Assembly (NCBI GenBank): GCA_965243185.1
Contig: OZ251531.1
Coordinates: forward strand, 2,232,001-2,296,000
Reading direction: 5' to 3'
Source: CBDBCU01 sp965243185
GTDB lineage: Bacteria > Chloroflexota > Dehalococcoidia > Lucifugimonadales > UBA3495
DNA length: 64,000 nucleotides
Part shown: one piece after another, positions 24,668 through 33,654 of the stretch
How the letters are laid out: the number at the start of each line of letters is the position of its first letter
Position numbering within the stretch: the stretch's first letter is position 1
Notes under the pieces: model-generated
What the model was told of the DNA's origin: nothing
Database searches by the model: none
The model's input: the letters and a program-made list of their open reading frames with translations, nothing else
Made by a program: the position numbers and the translations under genes

Positions 24668-25966
24668 TTACAAGGCTCCGTCGAGGCGGTGGAGGAGCAA
24701 GCCGGTAGGGAGTTTGGGGTAAAAGAAGGTGGATTTGGAAGGGAGCCGCTGGCCGCCGCTGACGATGGATTCAAAGGCGTCCATAGGAAAGGGTTTGAGC
24801 AGAAATGCTATTTGCCGGCGGCCGGCGGCAATCAGTTGGGCCGCTTGGGCCGGGTCGTGGCTGTAGTCCACATATTGGGCGGTATCACCTAGAAGGGGCT
24901 GAATAACCTGTTCATCCAACAGCCAAGCCGTAGAGACCGCCAAGCTGCCCCAGCGTTGCCAGTCAATTTCCGGTTTAAGGGTCAATAGCTGCGGCGGAGT
25001 GTCGCCGGGGCCGAGGATCCCGACGGTATGCCGGCCCGGGCCGCGGTCAATGACCTGCTGAGCCAATTGCGCCGGGCTGATGGTCGGGTCGAGGGGTTCC
25101 GGGTCGAACAGCTCCAGCAATCGCTGCGGCAAGGCGGTCAGTTGCTCCGGGGAAAGGCCGCCGATAAGTTTGTGGTAGGGGAGCAAGAGCAAGCCGGGGT
25201 CGTCAAACTCGGTAAGGGACATCATTACATAGTTATGGGCGGCGTCCGGGCTGGCGGCGTTGGCGGCTTGTTCCTGGCCTTGACGGTAGCGGCGGGCGGC
25301 CTCGTAGCGATGATGACCGTCGGCAAGAAAGACCGGGCGGGCGGCGAAAAAGTCGGTGATGGCCTGCTGCGCGGCCGGGTCAGCAATCGGCCACAGGGCA
25401 AGCGCTCCGATATTGCTGTCCGGGATCGGCAGCGTTTCCAAGTCCGGGGGCGCTGCCATTACCTGGTCAAAGATATGGCGGAGTTCCCCGGCAGAATCGC
25501 GATAGAGGGTCATCAGGGGGCTGAACTGGGTTTGCGCGGCTTGCAGCAAGTCTACCCGGTCAAGGACTGCCGGCTCCCGGGTGAATTCGTGGGGCAGCAC
25601 GGAGCCGCCATCGTAATCCTCGACCAGCACCGCGCCAAATAGTCCCAACTGGGCCCGTTCCTGTCCCTGATGCCGGTAGGAATGGCGCATCAGGTAAAAG
25701 GCGGGCTGTCCGTCGCGGCGGAGGATGCCGGCGGTTTGCCACTGCTGAAAGAGGTCGGCGGCCTGCTGGTAGCCGGCAGCCGGGTTCACCGGGTCGGGCT
25801 GTTCGCCGCCTTCGAGGTGTACGGCGTTGTAGGGGCTGCGCCGTTGCAAGACGGCTTTGAGTTCGGGGCCAATCATATCGTAGGGGGGGCAAAGGACGGC
25901 GTCAAGGGGGCCGCCGAGGGCCGGCGGATGGTAGCGAAGGCCGCGGAAGGGACGGAATACGGTCAT
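24668..25966 (-). CDS. DUF1015 family protein
   Basis: The 432-residue product has the family opening 'RPFRGLRYHP' with 'CPPYDMIGPE', a 'SPYNAVHLEGGE' stretch, a central 'FLADGHHRYEAARRYR' motif and a late 'DSNIGAL'/'YDSHDPAQA'-like region. DUF1015 proteins are widespread in Chloroflexota and anaerobes; their biochemical role is not settled. The gene converges on addA and is upstream-independent of the ATP synthase operon, lying about 200 bases beyond atpC on the same strand. Confidence 0.85.
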   Translation of the reverse strand: MTVFRPFRGLRYHPPALGGPLDAVLCPPYDMIGPELKAVLQRRSPYNAVHLEGGEQPDPVNPAAGYQQAADLFQQWQTAGILRRDGQPAFYLMRHSYRHQGQERAQLGLFGAVLVEDYDGGSVLPHEFTREPAVLDRVDLLQAAQTQFSPLMTLYRDSAGELRHIFDQVMAAPPDLETLPIPDSNIGALALWPIADPAAQQAITDFFAARPVFLADGHHRYEAARRYRQGQEQAANAASPDAAHNYVMMSLTEFDDPGLLLLPYHKLIGGLSPEQLTALPQRLLELFDPEPLDPTISPAQLAQQVIDRGPGRHTVGILGPGDTPPQLLTLKPEIDWQRWGSLAVSTAWLLDEQVIQPLLGDTAQYVDYSHDPAQAAQLIAAGRRQIAFLLKPFPMDAFESIVSGGQRLPSKSTFFYPKLPTGLLLHRLDGAL

Positions 25967-26097
25967 AAGGGGGCTGCTCCCTGGGGATTATTGGCATTAT
26001 TCTACCGGATAGACGGGATTTGAGGGTGCCGGAATCCCGTTGGCAAGAGAATAACAATTGTGGGAGTGCCGTAGGGATTTCGGGTAAGAATTTTTAG

Positions 26098-26120
26098 ATT
26101 CCGCGGCGCAACCGCGGAAT
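26098..26120. repeat. Perfect hairpin downstream of atpC
   Basis: ATTCCGCGG and CCGCGGAAT flank a CGCAA loop. No U-tract follows on the minus strand (it reads CTAAAAATT), so it may be a processing or REP-like hairpin rather than a classic terminator. Confidence 0.5.
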
Positions 26121-26175
26121 GACCCGGAAGGGCGGCGGGAGTTTCCGGTGAAATTTCAGACCCGGCCGCCCTTTA

Positions 26176-26613
26176 CTAAGGTTCCCCCAAAGTGGAGCGC
26201 ATATCGCCCCGGGCGCGGCGGCGGCGGACGATGTTGAGGCGAACTTGGGCGCGGCGGACAGCGGCGGCGGCGCGTTCCAGTTCCAGGTCGGTGGCATGGG
26301 TTTGCAGTCGTTCCTGGGCGCGGGTCATGGCGGTTTGGGCGCGTTCCTCGTTGATTTCTTGGGAATACTCGCAGGCGGCGGCAAGGATGGTTACTTTGTT
26401 GGCCAGCACTTCCATAAAGCCGCCGGTAACGGCGAGGTAGGAAGGTTCGCCGTCTTTGCGAATCATAACTTCGCCGGGCTGCAAGGCGGTCATCAGGGGG
26501 GCGTGGCGGGGCAGGATGCCCAACTGGCCGCCGATGCCGGGGGCGACGACGCTGTCCACCTGGTCGGCAAAGACCTGGCGCTCGGCGGTGATGATTTCGA
26601 GTTGCATGGGCAT
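26176..26613 (-). CDS. atpC: ATP synthase epsilon subunit
   Basis: The 145-residue protein opens with 'MQLEIITAERQVFADQVDSV' after two extra residues, and has 'GQLGILPRHAPLMTAL' and 'GGFMEVLANKVTILA', the beta-sandwich signature of F1 epsilon. A C-terminal helical region follows. It belongs to the rotor stalk. It normally follows atpD directly; here a DprA-like gene ends three bases upstream, and the atpC ribosome-binding site (GGGAG) overlaps the end of that gene. Confidence 0.93.
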   Translation of the reverse strand: MPMQLEIITAERQVFADQVDSVVAPGIGGQLGILPRHAPLMTALQPGEVMIRKDGEPSYLAVTGGFMEVLANKVTILAAACEYSQEINEERAQTAMTRAQERLQTHATDLELERAAAAVRRAQVRLNIVRRRRARGDMRSTLGEP

Positions 26614-26616
26614 AGC

Positions 26617-27327
26617 TTAAACTCCCGCTACTTCTAAAACTAGCTGCTTGACCGCTTCCGTCGCTGGGGCGGCTGCTGCATCCAAGGCCAACTTTACGTC
26701 GCTCATTTTCTTGAGCGGCAATGCCGCTTCCTGCAACAGCAACTGATGATTTCCCTCTCTTTCTGGGGTCAGCTTCGAGTAAGAGACCGCCCACAGGGGC
26801 TTGCCCTGCTTTACGCACTCCATTGCGGCGTTGATGGTTCCACCGGTTTCTTGGGCTTCCACCACGAACAAGCCCGTGGACAAGCCCACAATCAGCTTGT
26901 TGCGGGTCATTGCCCGCCAAGACTGCCAAGTCGCCTCCGGCTCAAACATAGAGATAGCCAGAAAATTACTGTCCATCTCCACAAGACTCGCCAACTCCCG
27001 CCGGATGGAGAACCCCGCAATGCCCTCGGGAAGCACCGCGATAGTGCTTCCCCCGGCAGCCAATGCGCCTTTATGGGCTTGCCGGTCAACGCCGCGGGCG
27101 TACCCGCTGACTACTAACAGGCCGCGTTTGGCTGCCTCGTTGCCAAACCGGAATGCCCATTCGTGGGCCTCGGCAGAAGCCGCCCGGGAGCCGCAAATGC
27201 CAACCCCGGGCTGGGTCAACAGGTCGATGTTTCCGATGGCGTACAGGGTTACGCTGCCAAGGACGCCCCGCAGCCGCTCCGGGTAACTGGGGTTGGTAGG
27301 GGGAATGGCAATGTATTGCATTTTCAT
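26617..27327 (-). CDS. DprA/SLOG-family protein (partner of a phosphoribosyltransferase), inserted in the atp operon
   Basis: The product of 236 residues is a single DprA-type Rossmann domain without the SAM or winged-helix domains of full DprA. Motifs are 'GICGSRAAS' (near residue 43), 'VVSGYARGVDRQAHKGAL' (near 72), 'GGSTIAVLPEG', 'MTRNKLIVGLS', and 'VVEAQETGGTINAA', all typical of DprA/Smf. DprA loads RecA on ssDNA in transformation, but SLOG-domain relatives also sense or cleave nucleotides. ATG 27327 overlaps the phosphoribosyltransferase TGA as ATGA with AAGGAG eight bases upstream, so the two are translationally coupled. The pair looks more AT-rich than the flanking atp genes, which hints at transfer. 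Its function here is unknown. Confidence 0.8.
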   Translation of the reverse strand: MKMQYIAIPPTNPSYPERLRGVLGSVTLYAIGNIDLLTQPGVGICGSRAASAEAHEWAFRFGNEAAKRGLLVVSGYARGVDRQAHKGALAAGGSTIAVLPEGIAGFSIRRELASLVEMDSNFLAISMFEPEATWQSWRAMTRNKLIVGLSTGLFVVEAQETGGTINAAMECVKQGKPLWAVSYSKLTPEREGNHQLLLQEAALPLKKMSDVKLALDAAAAPATEAVKQLVLEVAGV

Positions 27328-28136
27328 TCCCATCGCTCCTTATTCAGGCCGACGCCCCCATTAGTGAATTTGGCGTCTTTGGCAACAGACAGACCGTAAA
27401 CTTCCCTCGCGCCAGCTTCTCGTAACGCCCGCGCTATTTCCTTCAGCGTCCCTCCTGAGCGGATTGTGTCGTCCAGAATAAGAACCCGCTCACCGCCGGT
27501 TATCTCGGACACCCCTACGCTATGGGCAATTCGGTTGGTTAAGTCGGTTTCGTTTTCTCCTTCGTTCCAGTCTTTTTGCGGGCCAGTTACTCGGGTCTTG
27601 TAACTGCTTATCCGACGCCAACCCCGGTTGCGGGCAATCTCTTGCGCCCACTTGCCAACCAAGTCTGGAGTACCAGGGTCGCTTTTGGGAGCGGAGATAA
27701 TAGCGTTAACCGTCCTGATCGGTAGATGTCCCTCTATGAAATCCTCAATACGAGTTAGGCAATAAGAACTCGCAGACGAGTTGCGCCAATACTTCGCCTG
27801 ATTGACCGCATTGCCCCACGAGGAGGTGCTTCTCCGTTCACCCTCAAACAAACTGTAGGGACCGAGAGCATAGCACTCATCCAGCTCTGGCGACAGGTCA
27901 ATAATTACCCTATGTTTAAGCAGGTCAAAGAACCTGAACAGCGTATCCGGTTCCCTGACCCCCTCCAGAATAAACGCAGGGTCGAGAAAGTCGACTTGAG
28001 ACATCGCCGAAGCCAAGCCAGACCGCTTTACTACCTCCTCCAAGTTGCCATGCCCTTCCAGCCGCAACTGCAACCGGTAATCTTGCCCGGACACCGGCGT
28101 GAGTTCGTAGGAGTGGAAACAACAGCAGTTGGGCAT
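27324..28136 (-). CDS. Phosphoribosyltransferase-domain protein coupled to the DprA-like gene
   Basis: The 270-residue protein has a C-terminal PRPP-binding loop, 'VLILDDTIRSGGTLKE' (near residues 218-233), preceded by a region with 'RTVNAIISAPKSDPGTPDL'. That is the type I PRTase/ComF-like pattern. The N-terminal 130 residues have Cys and His residues at the very start ('PNCCCFHS') but no domain I recognise. It may transfer or sense phosphoribosyl groups rather than act in salvage. It lies 66 bases after atpD, has its own consensus promoter, and overlaps the DprA-like gene by four bases. Such a pair could be a nucleotide-based defence or stress module; this is inference. Confidence 0.75.
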   Translation of the reverse strand: MPNCCCFHSYELTPVSGQDYRLQLRLEGHGNLEEVVKRSGLASAMSQVDFLDPAFILEGVREPDTLFRFFDLLKHRVIIDLSPELDECYALGPYSLFEGERRSTSSWGNAVNQAKYWRNSSASSYCLTRIEDFIEGHLPIRTVNAIISAPKSDPGTPDLVGKWAQEIARNRGWRRISSYKTRVTGPQKDWNEGENETDLTNRIAHSVGVSEITGGERVLILDDTIRSGGTLKEIARALREAGAREVYGLSVAKDAKFTNGGVGLNKERWE

Positions 28137-28166
28137 ACGACAAACCTGATAGAACTTTTGTTTGCC

Positions 28167-28195
28167 ATTATTGCATCCCCGTAAAGGGATGTCAA
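28167..28195 (-). promoter_or_regulatory. Consensus promoter for the PRTase-DprA pair
   Basis: On the minus strand, a perfect TTGACA (28190-28195), 17 bases, then AATAAT (28167-28172). The expected start of transcription is about 25 bases before the PRTase ATG. It sits in the 66-base gap after atpD, so the pair and atpC can be expressed apart from the upstream atp genes. Confidence 0.75.
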
Positions 28196-28202
28196 TACCC
28201 GC

Positions 28203-29600
28203 TTACGCCGCCGCCCCCGCCATCTGTTCCGCCCGTTCAATGGCTTCGTCGATGGTGCCGACCATATAGAAAGCCTGCTCCGGGAGGTCGTCGTGCTGGC
28301 CGGCAAGGATTTCAGTAAAGCCGCGCACGGTTTCCCGCAACGGCACATATTTGCCGGGCTGGTTAGTGAACGCCTCCGCCACAAAGAAGGGCTGGGTCAG
28401 GAAACGCTGAATTTTGCGGGCGCGGAATACGGCTTGCCGATCCTCCTCGGACAGTTCCTCGATGCCGAGGATGGCGATGATGTCCTGCAAGTCCCGGTAC
28501 CGCTGCAAGACCTGCTGGACGCCGCGGGCCGCCTGGTAGTGTTCATCGCCAACAATGCGCGGCTCCAGGATGCGGGCAAAGGAGGCCAAGGGGTCGACGG
28601 CGGGATAGAGACCCTGCGCCGCCAGGGACCGCTCCAGGGACACCACCGCGTCCAAATGCCCGAAAGTCGTTACAATGCCGGGGTCGGTGTAGTCATCCGC
28701 CGGCACATATATGGCTTGGAAAGAGGTAATGGAGCCGGATTTGGTCGAAGTAATCCGCTCTTGCAGCGCGCCCATCTCCGTACTCAGCGTCGGTTGGTAG
28801 CCCACTGCCGAGGGCATCCGTCCCAACAGCGCGGAGACTTCCATACCCGCCAGAATGTAGCGATAGATGTTGTCGATAAAGAGCAGCACGTCCTGATGCT
28901 GCTCCTCGCGGAAATACTCCGCCATCGTCAAGCCGGTCAAGCCGATGCGGGCGCGGACGCCGGGGGTTTCGTTCATCTGCCCAAACACCAGCACCGTGCT
29001 GTCGAGGACGCCGGAGTCCTGCATTTCGTGCCACAGGTCGTTGCCTTCCCGGGAACGCTCCCCCACGCCGGCAAAGACCGATACGCCCTGATGAACGGCG
29101 CCAATGTTGCGGATGAGTTCCTGAATGATGACGGTTTTACCCACGCCGGCGCCGCCGTAAGCGCCAACCTTGCCGCCCTTGGGGAAGGGGGTAATCAGGT
29201 CAAAGACCTTGATGCCGGTTTCCAGAATCTCGATTTCCGGGTTCTGGTCGTCAAAAGCCGGGGCCGGCCGGTGGATGGGCCAATGCTGGCCGGCTTCGAC
29301 CGCGCCCAAGTTGTCCAGGGGCGTACCGGTGACATCAAACAGCCGCCCCAAAGTTTCCGGGCCCACCGGCACCGATACTTTCCGGCCGGTGTCGTTGACT
29401 TCAGTACCCCGGGCCAAGCCATCCGTGGAACCCAAAGCCAGACAGCGGGCCCAGTTGTTGCCGATATGCTGCTGGACTTCCAGCACCAGCCGTTCGCCGT
29501 TGTTGTCCAACTCGAGGGCGTCGAACAGATTGGGCAACTGCTCCGGGGGAAACTCGACATCCACCACGGTGCCGATTACCTGCACGATTTGTCCGGCCAT
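28203..29600 (-). CDS. atpD: ATP synthase beta subunit
   Basis: This 465-residue catalytic subunit has Walker A 'GGAGVGKTVIIQELI' and Walker B 'DVLLFIDNIYRYI'. The catalytic-site sequence 'GVGERSREGNDLWHEM' (GERxxE) is intact, as is the 'ALLGRMPSAVGYQPTL' segment, a beta-subunit hallmark. It follows atpG by 69 bases. In this genome it is separated from atpC by the PRTase/DprA insert. Confidence 0.98.
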   Translation of the reverse strand: MAGQIVQVIGTVVDVEFPPEQLPNLFDALELDNNGERLVLEVQQHIGNNWARCLALGSTDGLARGTEVNDTGRKVSVPVGPETLGRLFDVTGTPLDNLGAVEAGQHWPIHRPAPAFDDQNPEIEILETGIKVFDLITPFPKGGKVGAYGGAGVGKTVIIQELIRNIGAVHQGVSVFAGVGERSREGNDLWHEMQDSGVLDSTVLVFGQMNETPGVRARIGLTGLTMAEYFREEQHQDVLLFIDNIYRYILAGMEVSALLGRMPSAVGYQPTLSTEMGALQERITSTKSGSITSFQAIYVPADDYTDPGIVTTFGHLDAVVSLERSLAAQGLYPAVDPLASFARILEPRIVGDEHYQAARGVQQVLQRYRDLQDIIAILGIEELSEEDRQAVFRARKIQRFLTQPFFVAEAFTNQPGKYVPLRETVRGFTEILAGQHDDLPEQAFYMVGTIDEAIERAEQMAGAAA

Positions 29601-29669
29601 ATTCTTTTTGACCTCCCACGGTCGCTTTTGACGGCGGAATCCGCCGATTGGAAACCGGTTGGTTAAGGC

Positions 29670-30530
29670 TTATCCTTCGAGGGCAATCTGCCCGCCGACC
29701 AGGTCGAGCAGTTCGTTGGTGATGCTGTCCTGTCGCAGTTTGTTCATTACCAGGGTCAAATCGCCGGCCAGAGATTTGGCGTTGTCGGTAGCGTTCCGCA
29801 TTGCCACCATCCGGGCCGACTGCTCGCTGGCAATGGATTCGAGCAGGGCGTGATAGACCTGCATATCGACGAATTGCGGCAGCAATTCCCCCAAGACCGT
29901 CAGGGAATCCGGTTCGTAGATGTAGCCGGAACGGTCGGATGCGGCGAGTTCGCTGGGTTCGACCGGCAGCAGCTTTTCCACCGTCGGCACTTGGGACACG
30001 GTGGAGGCAAAGCGGGTATAGCCGAGATACACTTCGTCCATTTCCCCGGCGGTGAACTGGTCGATAATCATTCGGGAAATGGGCAGGGTGTCCTCGACCA
30101 CCGGCCGGTCGCCCAAGTCGGTAAAGACGGCGAGCAAATCCTGGCTGTAGCGGGCCATAAAGTCGCGGCCCTTGCGGCCCAGGGCAATGCTGCGTACCGG
30201 GGCGGTCTGTTCGAGGATGAACTGGGCGGCGCGGCGGTTGATGGCGGAGTGCATCCCGCCCGCCAAGCCCCGGTCGGGAGTGATAACCAGCAAGCCGACC
30301 CGATGCACCGGGCGGGCGGCGAGGAGGGGATGCAAAGTGCCATCATCCCGGGGCTGCGCCGCCAGGTGCGCGATTACTTCGTGAATTTTTTGGGCGTAGG
30401 GCCGGCCCTGGACGGTGGCATTCTGGGCCCGCCGCATTTTTGAGGCGGCAATCAACGACATGGCGTTAGTTACCTTGCCGGTGTTTTCCACGCTGCGGAT
30501 TCGCCGCCTGATGTCCCTTACGCTAGGCAT
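29670..30530 (-). CDS. atpG: ATP synthase gamma subunit
   Basis: The 286-residue rotor shaft subunit starts 'MPSVRDIRRRIRSVENTGKVTNAM' in the family manner, contains 'ITPDRGLAGGMHSAINR' (usual SDRGLCGG region), and ends with the long helix 'ARMVAMRNATDNAKSL' followed by 'NKLRQDSITNELLDLVGG'. It lies between atpA and atpD in the standard order. Confidence 0.96.
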   Translation of the reverse strand: MPSVRDIRRRIRSVENTGKVTNAMSLIAASKMRRAQNATVQGRPYAQKIHEVIAHLAAQPRDDGTLHPLLAARPVHRVGLLVITPDRGLAGGMHSAINRRAAQFILEQTAPVRSIALGRKGRDFMARYSQDLLAVFTDLGDRPVVEDTLPISRMIIDQFTAGEMDEVYLGYTRFASTVSQVPTVEKLLPVEPSELAASDRSGYIYEPDSLTVLGELLPQFVDMQVYHALLESIASEQSARMVAMRNATDNAKSLAGDLTLVMNKLRQDSITNELLDLVGGQIALEG

Positions 30531-30557
30531 CCTGTTTTTCCCGGTTCAGGTTTGGGG

Positions 30558-32066
30558 TTAGCTGAAAGTAGCCTTGAAATTGTTGATCGCTTGGGTCAAC
30601 TGGGCGGAGACCTCATCCTCGAGACGGCCGCTGTCGGCAATGCTCTGCCCGATTTCCGGGTGGGTGGTCTCGAGGTAGCTTAACAGCTCCCGCTCAAAGG
30701 CGTTCACCCGCTCCAGCGGCACTTCGTCGGTCAAGCCGGCGTTGACCGCATAGAGAATCATCACTTCCTGCTCCAGTCGCAGGGGCTGGTACTGGGGCTG
30801 TTTCAGCACTTCGGTGGAAAGCTGGCCGCGGGCCAACTGGGCCCGGGTGGCCGCGTCCAGGTCAGAAGTGCCGAATTGGGCAAAGCTGGCTAGTTCCCGG
30901 TATTGGGCCAAGTCCAGGCGCAACCGGCCGGCCACTTGACGAATGGCGCGGGTTTGGGCGGCGCCGCCCACCCGGGAGACGGACAAACCCACATTCACCG
31001 CCGGCCGGACGCCGATATTGAACAGTTCCGGCTCGAGGTAAATCTGCCCGTCGGTGATAGAGATGACATTAGTGGGAATGTAGGCGGAAACATCGCCGGC
31101 CTGGGTTTCGATGATAGGCAGAGCGGTAATCGAGCCGCCGCCGTGTTCAGCGTCGAGACGGGCGGCCCGCTCGAGCAGGCGGCTGTGCAGGTAGAAAACA
31201 TCCCCCGGGTAGGCTTCCCGGCCGGCCGGCCGGCGCAGCAACAGGGACATCTGCCGGTAAGCCCAGGCGTGCTTGGTCAAGTCATCATAGACCACCAGCA
31301 CATCCCTACCCTGCGCCATAAACTCCTCAGCCATGGCGCAGCCGGCGTAGGGAGCGATGAATTGCAGGGGCGCGGAGTCGGCCGCCCCGGCGTTGACGAC
31401 GATGGTATGCGCCATCGCGTCGTTTTCCTCGAGGATGCCCACTACCTGGGAAACCTTGCCCTGCTTCTGCCCGACCGCGACATAGACGCAAATCAGGTCG
31501 CCGCCGCGCTGGTTAATGATGGTGTCGAGGGCAATGGCGGTTTTGCCGGTAGAGCGGTCGCCGATAATCAGTTCCCGCTGCCCCCGGCCAATGGGAATCA
31601 TTGCGTCAATGGCCTTAATGCCGGTCTGCACCGGAGTATCGACCGATTGCCGCACCACCACATTGGGGGCGGTCTGTTCCACCGGGCGGGTGGTCGTGGT
31701 GTTAATCGGCCCCTTGCCGTCGAGCGGCCGCCCCATCGGGTCGACGACCCGGCCAATAAGGGCATCCCCCACCGGAATCTCGATAATCTGGCCGGTGGAG
31801 CGGACCTGATGGCCTTCCTTGACGGCGTTGGCGTCGCCGAGGATGGCCGCGCCCACGATGTCGGACTCGAGGTTGAGAGCCAGCCCCATAATGTCATTGC
31901 CGAAGTCCAGCAGTTCGTTGGAGCGGACGCCTTGCAGTCCCTGAATGCTGGCAATGCCGTCGCCAACCTGCACCACAGTGCCGACATCGACCAGGCTCAA
32001 GTCGCCGCCAAACTCCTCAATCTGGCGTCGGATTAACGAAACGATTTCCTGACCCCTGATGGCCAT
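30558..32066 (-). CDS. atpA: ATP synthase alpha subunit
   Basis: The 502-residue subunit has the P-loop 'IIGDRSTGKTAIALDT' and the alpha-type 'VYVAVGQKQGKVSQVV' and 'PAVNVGLSVSRVGGAAQ' signatures. The length is normal. AAGGAG lies upstream of ATG 32066. It forms the non-catalytic nucleotide sites of F1. Confidence 0.98.
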   Translation of the reverse strand: MAIRGQEIVSLIRRQIEEFGGDLSLVDVGTVVQVGDGIASIQGLQGVRSNELLDFGNDIMGLALNLESDIVGAAILGDANAVKEGHQVRSTGQIIEIPVGDALIGRVVDPMGRPLDGKGPINTTTTRPVEQTAPNVVVRQSVDTPVQTGIKAIDAMIPIGRGQRELIIGDRSTGKTAIALDTIINQRGGDLICVYVAVGQKQGKVSQVVGILEENDAMAHTIVVNAGAADSAPLQFIAPYAGCAMAEEFMAQGRDVLVVYDDLTKHAWAYRQMSLLLRRPAGREAYPGDVFYLHSRLLERAARLDAEHGGGSITALPIIETQAGDVSAYIPTNVISITDGQIYLEPELFNIGVRPAVNVGLSVSRVGGAAQTRAIRQVAGRLRLDLAQYRELASFAQFGTSDLDAATRAQLARGQLSTEVLKQPQYQPLRLEQEVMILYAVNAGLTDEVPLERVNAFERELLSYLETTHPEIGQSIADSGRLEDEVSAQLTQAINNFKATFS

Positions 32067-32192
32067 GGAGCATTCTCCTTACGATTTCAGACTCTCCGGG
32101 TTTCCCCCGGCTTCGGCCGCTTGCCGCCCGCCGGCAAACCTAATTGCCGGATAAGGGGGATGCCGGCCCCAGCCAAAGTTAACCCCGGAACT

Positions 32193-32735
32193 TCAGGCTG
32201 CCGCCTCAGTTCGCAGTTGTTTCCGCAGTCCTTCCAGTTTAGCCCGGGCGCTGCCGTCGAGGAGCCGGTCGCCAATCTGAATGATGATGCCGCCGAGGAT
32301 AGCCGGGTCAACCCGGGCGGTCAGCGCCACTTCCTTGCGGATGAGGCCGGCGACGAATTGACGGACTTGCTCCGTTTCCTCGTCGTTCAATTCCACGGCG
32401 GTGGTAACGGCGACCTGCTGACGGTCCAGGCGGGCGTCAAGGCGGCGGCGGTAGCCGATTGCCACATCCCCGACGGTGTCCACGGCGTTGCGGGTAATCA
32501 GCAGCGCGCCCAGGTTCCGCACCAGGGGGTCGACTTCCGGCAGCACCGCGGCCAGAGCGGCGATTTTCCGCTCCAGCGGCACCTCGGCGTGTTTCAGGAA
32601 GGCGTTAAACTCGCCATCCTGCAAAGCCGCCGCCATAAAGTCCAGCTCCGCCGCCCACGGCTCCGCCTGATCCTGCTGCACCGCCAACTCAAACAGGGCT
32701 TGGGCGTAGCGGCTGCCGGCCACTTGTTTAGCCAT
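32193..32735 (-). CDS. atpH: ATP synthase delta subunit
   Basis: The 180-residue peripheral-stalk subunit shows 'VAGSRYAQALFELAVQQ' at the N-terminus and 'DPAILGGIIIQIGDRLLDGS' at the C-terminus, the two conserved stretches of OSCP/delta. It lies between atpF (six-base gap) and atpA. Confidence 0.94.
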   Translation of the reverse strand: MAKQVAGSRYAQALFELAVQQDQAEPWAAELDFMAAALQDGEFNAFLKHAEVPLERKIAALAAVLPEVDPLVRNLGALLITRNAVDTVGDVAIGYRRRLDARLDRQQVAVTTAVELNDEETEQVRQFVAGLIRKEVALTARVDPAILGGIIIQIGDRLLDGSARAKLEGLRKQLRTEAAA

Positions 32736-32741
32736 CGCTGC

Positions 32742-33242
32742 CTACCCCCGCCGCAGGCTTTCGCCTTCCTGGAGTACCTGGGCAATCAGCTCCTCGTGGG
32801 CTTGCCGGTCGAGGGAACGCTGAATAACCCGCTCGGCGGCGGTAATGGCCAAGTCGCCGAAACCGGCGCGCAGTTCCTCGAGGGCGGCGTCCCGTTCCCG
32901 TTGGATGTCGGCCCGGGCCCGCTCGGCAAAGGCTTCGGCTTCCTGCCGGGCCCGTTCCATTTCACCCTCCCGGTAACGCTGCGCCGCCTCCCGGGCCTGG
33001 TCGAGGAGCCGCTGCCCCTCCCGCCGGGCTTCGTTCAACTGCTCCTCGACGGCGGCTTGGGAAGTGGCGGCCTCCGCCCGGGCCTGTTCGGCCGCCGACA
33101 GACCCTCCTGGATGCGGGCCGTGCGCTGATCCATCGCCGCCATCAGCGGCTTGTAGGCGAACTGGTAGAGGATTGCCAACAGGATTACGAAGGTAATCAG
33201 GTAGGCAATGAGCAGGGGCAGGTTGATTCCGAGTTCAACCAT
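32742..33242 (-). CDS. atpF: ATP synthase b subunit
   Basis: The 166-residue protein has one N-terminal membrane helix ('LLIAYLITFVILLAILYQFA', then 'YKPLMAAMDQR') followed by a long Glu/Ala/Arg-rich coiled coil, the standard bacterial b stalk. It lies four bases after atpE on the minus strand. Confidence 0.95.
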   Translation of the reverse strand: MVELGINLPLLIAYLITFVILLAILYQFAYKPLMAAMDQRTARIQEGLSAAEQARAEAATSQAAVEEQLNEARREGQRLLDQAREAAQRYREGEMERARQEAEAFAERARADIQRERDAALEELRAGFGDLAITAAERVIQRSLDRQAHEELIAQVLQEGESLRRG

Positions 33243-33246
33243 AACG

Positions 33247-33513
33247 CTAGACCACGAACAGCAGGATTACCGCGACGATAAGGGAGTAAATCCCCAGAGC
33301 CTCGGCGAAGGCAATCGCCAGGATCATATTGGTGGTGATGGAACCGGCCGCCTCCGGGTTGCGGCCGATGGCGCCCATCGCGCCGGCGCCCAGTATGCCG
33401 ATGCCGATGCCCGGCCCAATAACGCCGATGGCAATCGCCAAGCCGGCGCCCAGAAACTTGGCCGCTTGCGGCTCCAGCTGCAAGAGAAGGGGTAGTAGCT
33501 CCAGTGCTGCCAT
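33247..33513 (-). CDS. atpE: ATP synthase c subunit
   Basis: This 88-residue protein is two hydrophobic helices joined by a polar loop 'GRNPEAAG'. Helix 1 has the Gly repeat 'GPGIGIGILGAGAMGAIG' and helix 2 carries the ion-carrying Glu in 'IAFAEALGIY'. The residue after the Glu is Ala, not Ser or Thr, which argues against a Na+-binding ring and for H+. GGGAGG precedes the ATG. Confidence 0.96.
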   Translation of the reverse strand: MAALELLPLLLQLEPQAAKFLGAGLAIAIGVIGPGIGIGILGAGAMGAIGRNPEAAGSITTNMILAIAFAEALGIYSLIVAVILLFVV

Positions 33514-33654
33514 TTGTCCGAGTCCTCCCTTATGTGTTGGGTTCCGGGTTCCGGGCCGCAGCCCGTCCCGTTAACCGCCGTGAGTAACCCTCTAGGTTAG
33601 TGGACCGTCCCGGTTAATCGCGTTGTTCCCGATTTTACCGGATTATAGCGGAAT

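Noticed and set aside
33247..33513. Sodium-type c-ring
   Set aside because: The residue after the ion-binding Glu is Ala and not Ser/Thr, so the usual Na+ ligand set is absent.
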